Below are positions 12,034 to 13,276 of a stretch of DNA of 13,276 nucleotides, piece by piece. The notes beneath the pieces are model-generated. The model made no database searches, was not told where the DNA came from, and saw nothing but the letters and a program-made list of their open reading frames with translations. The stretch's first letter is position 1. Each line of letters starts with the position of its first letter. The DNA is from Bacillota bacterium (GTDB taxonomy: Bacteria; Bacillota; Clostridia; Christensenellales; SZUA-584): the NCBI GenBank assembly GCA_023436525.1, contig JAEZIW010000110.1:1-13276 (forward strand). The letters are read 5' to 3'. The position numbers and the translations under genes are program-made.

Positions 12034-13276
12034 ATGAAGAAAAGACTGGCTGCGGTATTTTTAACATGTTTGATATTCGTATGCACAGCATGCGGCTTAA
12101 TCGAGCCGTTTCCGGCTGCAACATCTCCGGCGGCATCAGCCGATCCTTCAGCAGCGACGGAGCAAATCAGCGAACCGGTAACGCGTGCGGATTATCCGGC
12201 AGCTTATCTGCCGGGGATTGATGCGGCGGGGGTCATTCCGGCGAAGGGGTATCATATCGGCATTGTCATCAGCCAGTCGTCGCCGTATGCGGCCAATTTT
12301 GACGCGTTTACAGAACTCGTGAAAGCCTATGAGGCTGCGTTTGATATGACGGTGAGTGTTGAGCAGCCGGACGATGCGGCGCAGGATGACTGCATCACGC
12401 AGATGATCGGCAGCGGCATTGAATTTTTGATTTTTGCGCCGGGCGGGAACGAATCGGAGGCGGATGCCATATGTGCACAGAGCGGTGTTCCTTATTTAAC
12501 GCTCGGGCAACGGTTAAAAAACACGCCGGGCGAGGGCGGCTACGTTTGCACGATTGAACCGGACGATTTTCTGTGCGGCATACTCACAGGCCGAAACATT
12601 GCGGACACGATGAAATTGCAATACGGCGAGCCTTTGGGCAACATCGCGGAAATTACCGGCGTGGTGAGCGACAAAGCCTCGATACTGAGATCGAGCGGCT
12701 TAAGACATGCATTGAGCGTGTACAGCAAGCTTAATGTGGTTTGCAGCGTTGCGGGCAACGGCGACAAGGACACCATCTACAAATCCGCCGAGAATATATT
12801 TAAAGCCTGCCGCGAGGGCGAGCTTGATGGCGTTGTGGTGCCTGACGACAGCGCGGCGGTAACGGTGCTGCAGGCCGCGCTCGATTACGACCGCAATGAC
12901 GTGATCGGCCGAATCTGGAGCGCAGGTGCGACGGTGGACGGATTGACCGGCGTTTATTATGGCCAGATTGCGCAGACCGTTGAGACAACCTCACAGACCG
13001 GTATGGCGGCGATGGAATATGCGGTGCGTTATCTGAACGGCAGCACGGACATTCCCGCTGTGATCACAACGCTGACGCGTGTGTTTTCGGCTGAAACGCA
13101 GGAGAAAAAGGACGCGTTGAAAAACATGATTGCGGCGCTGAAGGATCGCGATGCGTCTGCATGTTTGGAAAGCATGGGTGATTACACGCTCTTCCAACCG
13201 GAGGCCAACATGAGCAACTACCCGCAGCGTTATGATCTTTATGCGGATGTGGCGGCATATCTGGCTGCGTTTGAGC
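12034..13276 (+). CDS. periplasmic-binding (type 1) lipoprotein, sugar-type, 3' partial
   Basis: Open to the window end (414 codons). GGAGGG at 12024-12029 precedes the ATG. The N terminus is a lipoprotein signal peptide (MKKRL, hydrophobic core, C-T-A-C with the acylated Cys at residue 20; Cys at -3 is unusual). Then comes a ~45-residue Ala/Ser/Pro/Glu linker and a ligand-binding fold of the type 1 periplasmic-binding superfamily: GIVISQSSPYAANF begins the domain, and IEFLIFAPGGNESEA and GVPYLTLG follow. This resembles RbsB/sugar-ABC binding proteins or LacI-like ligand domains. The transport or sensing partner would be downstream and is not seen. The ligand cannot be read. It diverges from cinA across a 146-bp gap where I see only weak plus-strand promoter candidates (an extended TGG-TATTCT at 11998-12005). 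Confidence 0.85.
   Translation, partial: MKKRLAAVFLTCLIFVCTACGLIEPFPAATSPAASADPSAATEQISEPVTRADYPAAYLPGIDAAGVIPAKGYHIGIVISQSSPYAANFDAFTELVKAYEAAFDMTVSVEQPDDAAQDDCITQMIGSGIEFLIFAPGGNESEADAICAQSGVPYLTLGQRLKNTPGEGGYVCTIEPDDFLCGILTGRNIADTMKLQYGEPLGNIAEITGVVSDKASILRSSGLRHALSVYSKLNVVCSVAGNGDKDTIYKSAENIFKACREGELDGVVVPDDSAAVTVLQAALDYDRNDVIGRIWSAGATVDGLTGVYYGQIAQTVETTSQTGMAAMEYAVRYLNGSTDIPAVITTLTRVFSAETQEKKDALKNMIAALKDRDASACLESMGDYTLFQPEANMSNYPQRYDLYADVAAYLAAFE

Overview
The window looks like a chromosomal segment of a Bacillota bacterium, most likely a Clostridia (gut or rumen type). This rests on Gram-positive style Shine-Dalgarno sites (GGAGG/AGGAGG) before almost every gene, two predicted lipoproteins in a monoderm-like gene set, a low-molecular-weight TrxB, and a palindromic intergenic repeat of a kind I associate with Clostridia genomes. 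The core genes look moderately GC-rich. Parts of the middle of the window are clearly AT-rich. I cannot name the genus.

Region 1 (1-5277) is a housekeeping block on the + strand: the 3' part of an S41 C-terminal processing protease, thioredoxin reductase (trxB), phosphoglucosamine mutase (glmM) and glucosamine-6-phosphate synthase (glmS). GlmS makes glucosamine-6-P and GlmM isomerises it to glucosamine-1-P, so the last two feed UDP-GlcNAc and peptidoglycan synthesis. trxB and glmM each have a good sigma-A type promoter. The glmM promoter carries an 18-bp operator-like dyad centred on its -35. The glmM-glmS spacer is too short for a glmS ribozyme but can form competing hairpins right before the glmS ribosome site.

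Region 2 (5278-8129) is accessory. The last ~62 bp of glmS, with its stop, are repeated at 5760-5820. The two copies flank an AT-rich ~470-bp segment with a small unknown gene that appears to be interrupted by an in-frame TGA. The copies differ by one deleted base and three substitutions, all synonymous in the glmS frame, so both probably descend from functional glmS alleles. Small genes of unknown or loosely assigned function follow: a zinc-ribbon protein, a lipoprotein with two BamE-like repeats whose signal peptide is frameshifted at a T5 run, a possible DMP19/DUF4375-like protein, and a membrane-anchored protein with an excisionase-like tail.

Region 3 (8130-10453): a minus-strand 87-88-residue protein with a J-domain-like HPD motif ends back to back with the previous gene. 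It is divergent from a winged-helix plus SAM-methyltransferase fusion. A four-helix membrane protein with two zinc ribbons around a Pro-rich repeat follows, closed by a clear intrinsic terminator.

Region 4 (10454-13276): a ~120-bp multi-hairpin palindromic repeat, cinA on the minus strand, and a divergently oriented sugar-type periplasmic-binding lipoprotein that runs off the end of the window. I found no tRNA, rRNA, CRISPR array, transposase or integrase gene.
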